Made by a program: the position numbers and the translations under genes. 5,787 bases of DNA from Bacillota bacterium. GTDB taxonomy: Bacteria > Bacillota > Clostridia > Lachnospirales > CAG-274. Below the pieces are notes generated by a model. It had not been told where the DNA came from. It saw only the letters and a list, made by a program, of their open reading frames with translations, and ran no database searches. Location of the stretch: the NCBI GenBank assembly GCA_017627115.1, contig JAGAHK010000148.1, positions 1 to 5,787 on the forward strand, given 5' to 3'. Shown piece after piece: positions 5,743 to 5,787 of the stretch (positions within the stretch are counted from its first letter, which is position 1; each line of letters opens with the position of its first letter).

Positions 5743-5787
5743 GTTGCATTAGGCTCGGCTCCCCTTGTTCAGGTTTGTCCTGACGGC
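5743..5787 (-). repeat. Hairpin-rich repeat module R5, truncated by the window edge
   Basis: On the plus strand it starts GTTGCATTAGGCTCGGCTCCCC, the reverse complement of the R3-type end, and then follows R4 base for base to the window end apart from two substitutions. Only its terminal 45 bp are visible. Confidence 0.65.

Larger units (their letters stand above)
5491..5787. repeat. Direct repeat cluster, 213-bp period, running off the window
   Basis: Positions 5491-5574 and 5704-5787 match at 80 of 84 bases, offset by 213 bp. The second copy is cut by the window end, so the true repeat is longer. Between them lie hairpins: an 11-bp stem with one wobble around 5564-5591 and GTCGCG/CGCGAC at 5635-5652. 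No credible gene is present; short plus-strand open frames here follow the repeat units and lack ribosome binding sites. Confidence 0.8.

Noticed and set aside
5491..5787. CRISPR array
   Set aside because: The repeats are long (84 bp or more), spaced by about 129 bp, and are hairpin modules also found elsewhere in the window; there are no short regular repeats and no cas genes.

Overview
The window looks like chromosome of a low-to-mid GC Clostridia, most likely a gut Ruminococcus-type (Oscillospiraceae) bacterium. The reasons are AGGAGG-type ribosome binding sites, a textbook sigma-A promoter, a dockerin-bearing secreted pectate lyase, a zinc-ribbon family that I recall as common in gut Clostridia, and intergenic repeats with AAACCCCTCAGTC-type ends. 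The genus is inference; no rRNA or marker gene is present.

Three genes are credible, and all are on the minus strand. Reading in the direction of transcription (right to left): (1) 5350-1961 encodes a 1129-residue secreted pectate lyase. It has a signal peptide, a fibronectin-III-like module, a PL1-type beta-helix, a calcium-loop motif, a beta-sandwich module, a dockerin whose second half has lost its calcium ligands, and a C-terminal lectin-like sandwich. (2) 1874-966 encodes a 302-residue cytoplasmic zinc-ribbon protein of unknown function, in a clearly more AT-rich stretch. A hairpin terminator lies between (1) and (2). (3) 414-151 encodes an 87-residue peptide with its own sigma-A promoter, strong RBS and terminator. 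It resembles the leader region of NHLP-type peptide precursors, but no modification or export gene is visible.

The two larger gene-free stretches are not empty. Positions 536-887 hold a MITE-like element with perfect 19-bp terminal inverted repeats, built from three modules of one hairpin-rich repeat family. Positions 5491-5787 hold a second cluster of the same family, arranged as a direct repeat with 213-bp period that runs off the window edge. Between this cluster and the pectate lyase gene lie two strong inverted repeats (5385-5424 and 5437-5473), the best candidates for its control region.

The pectate lyase fits plant cell wall (pectin) breakdown outside the cell. Nothing ties the other two genes to it except strand. 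No tRNA, rRNA, CRISPR array, transposase gene or phage gene was seen. The most unusual items are the stand-alone leader-like peptide, the half-degenerate internal dockerin, the paired inverted repeats upstream of the lyase, and the composite repeat element.
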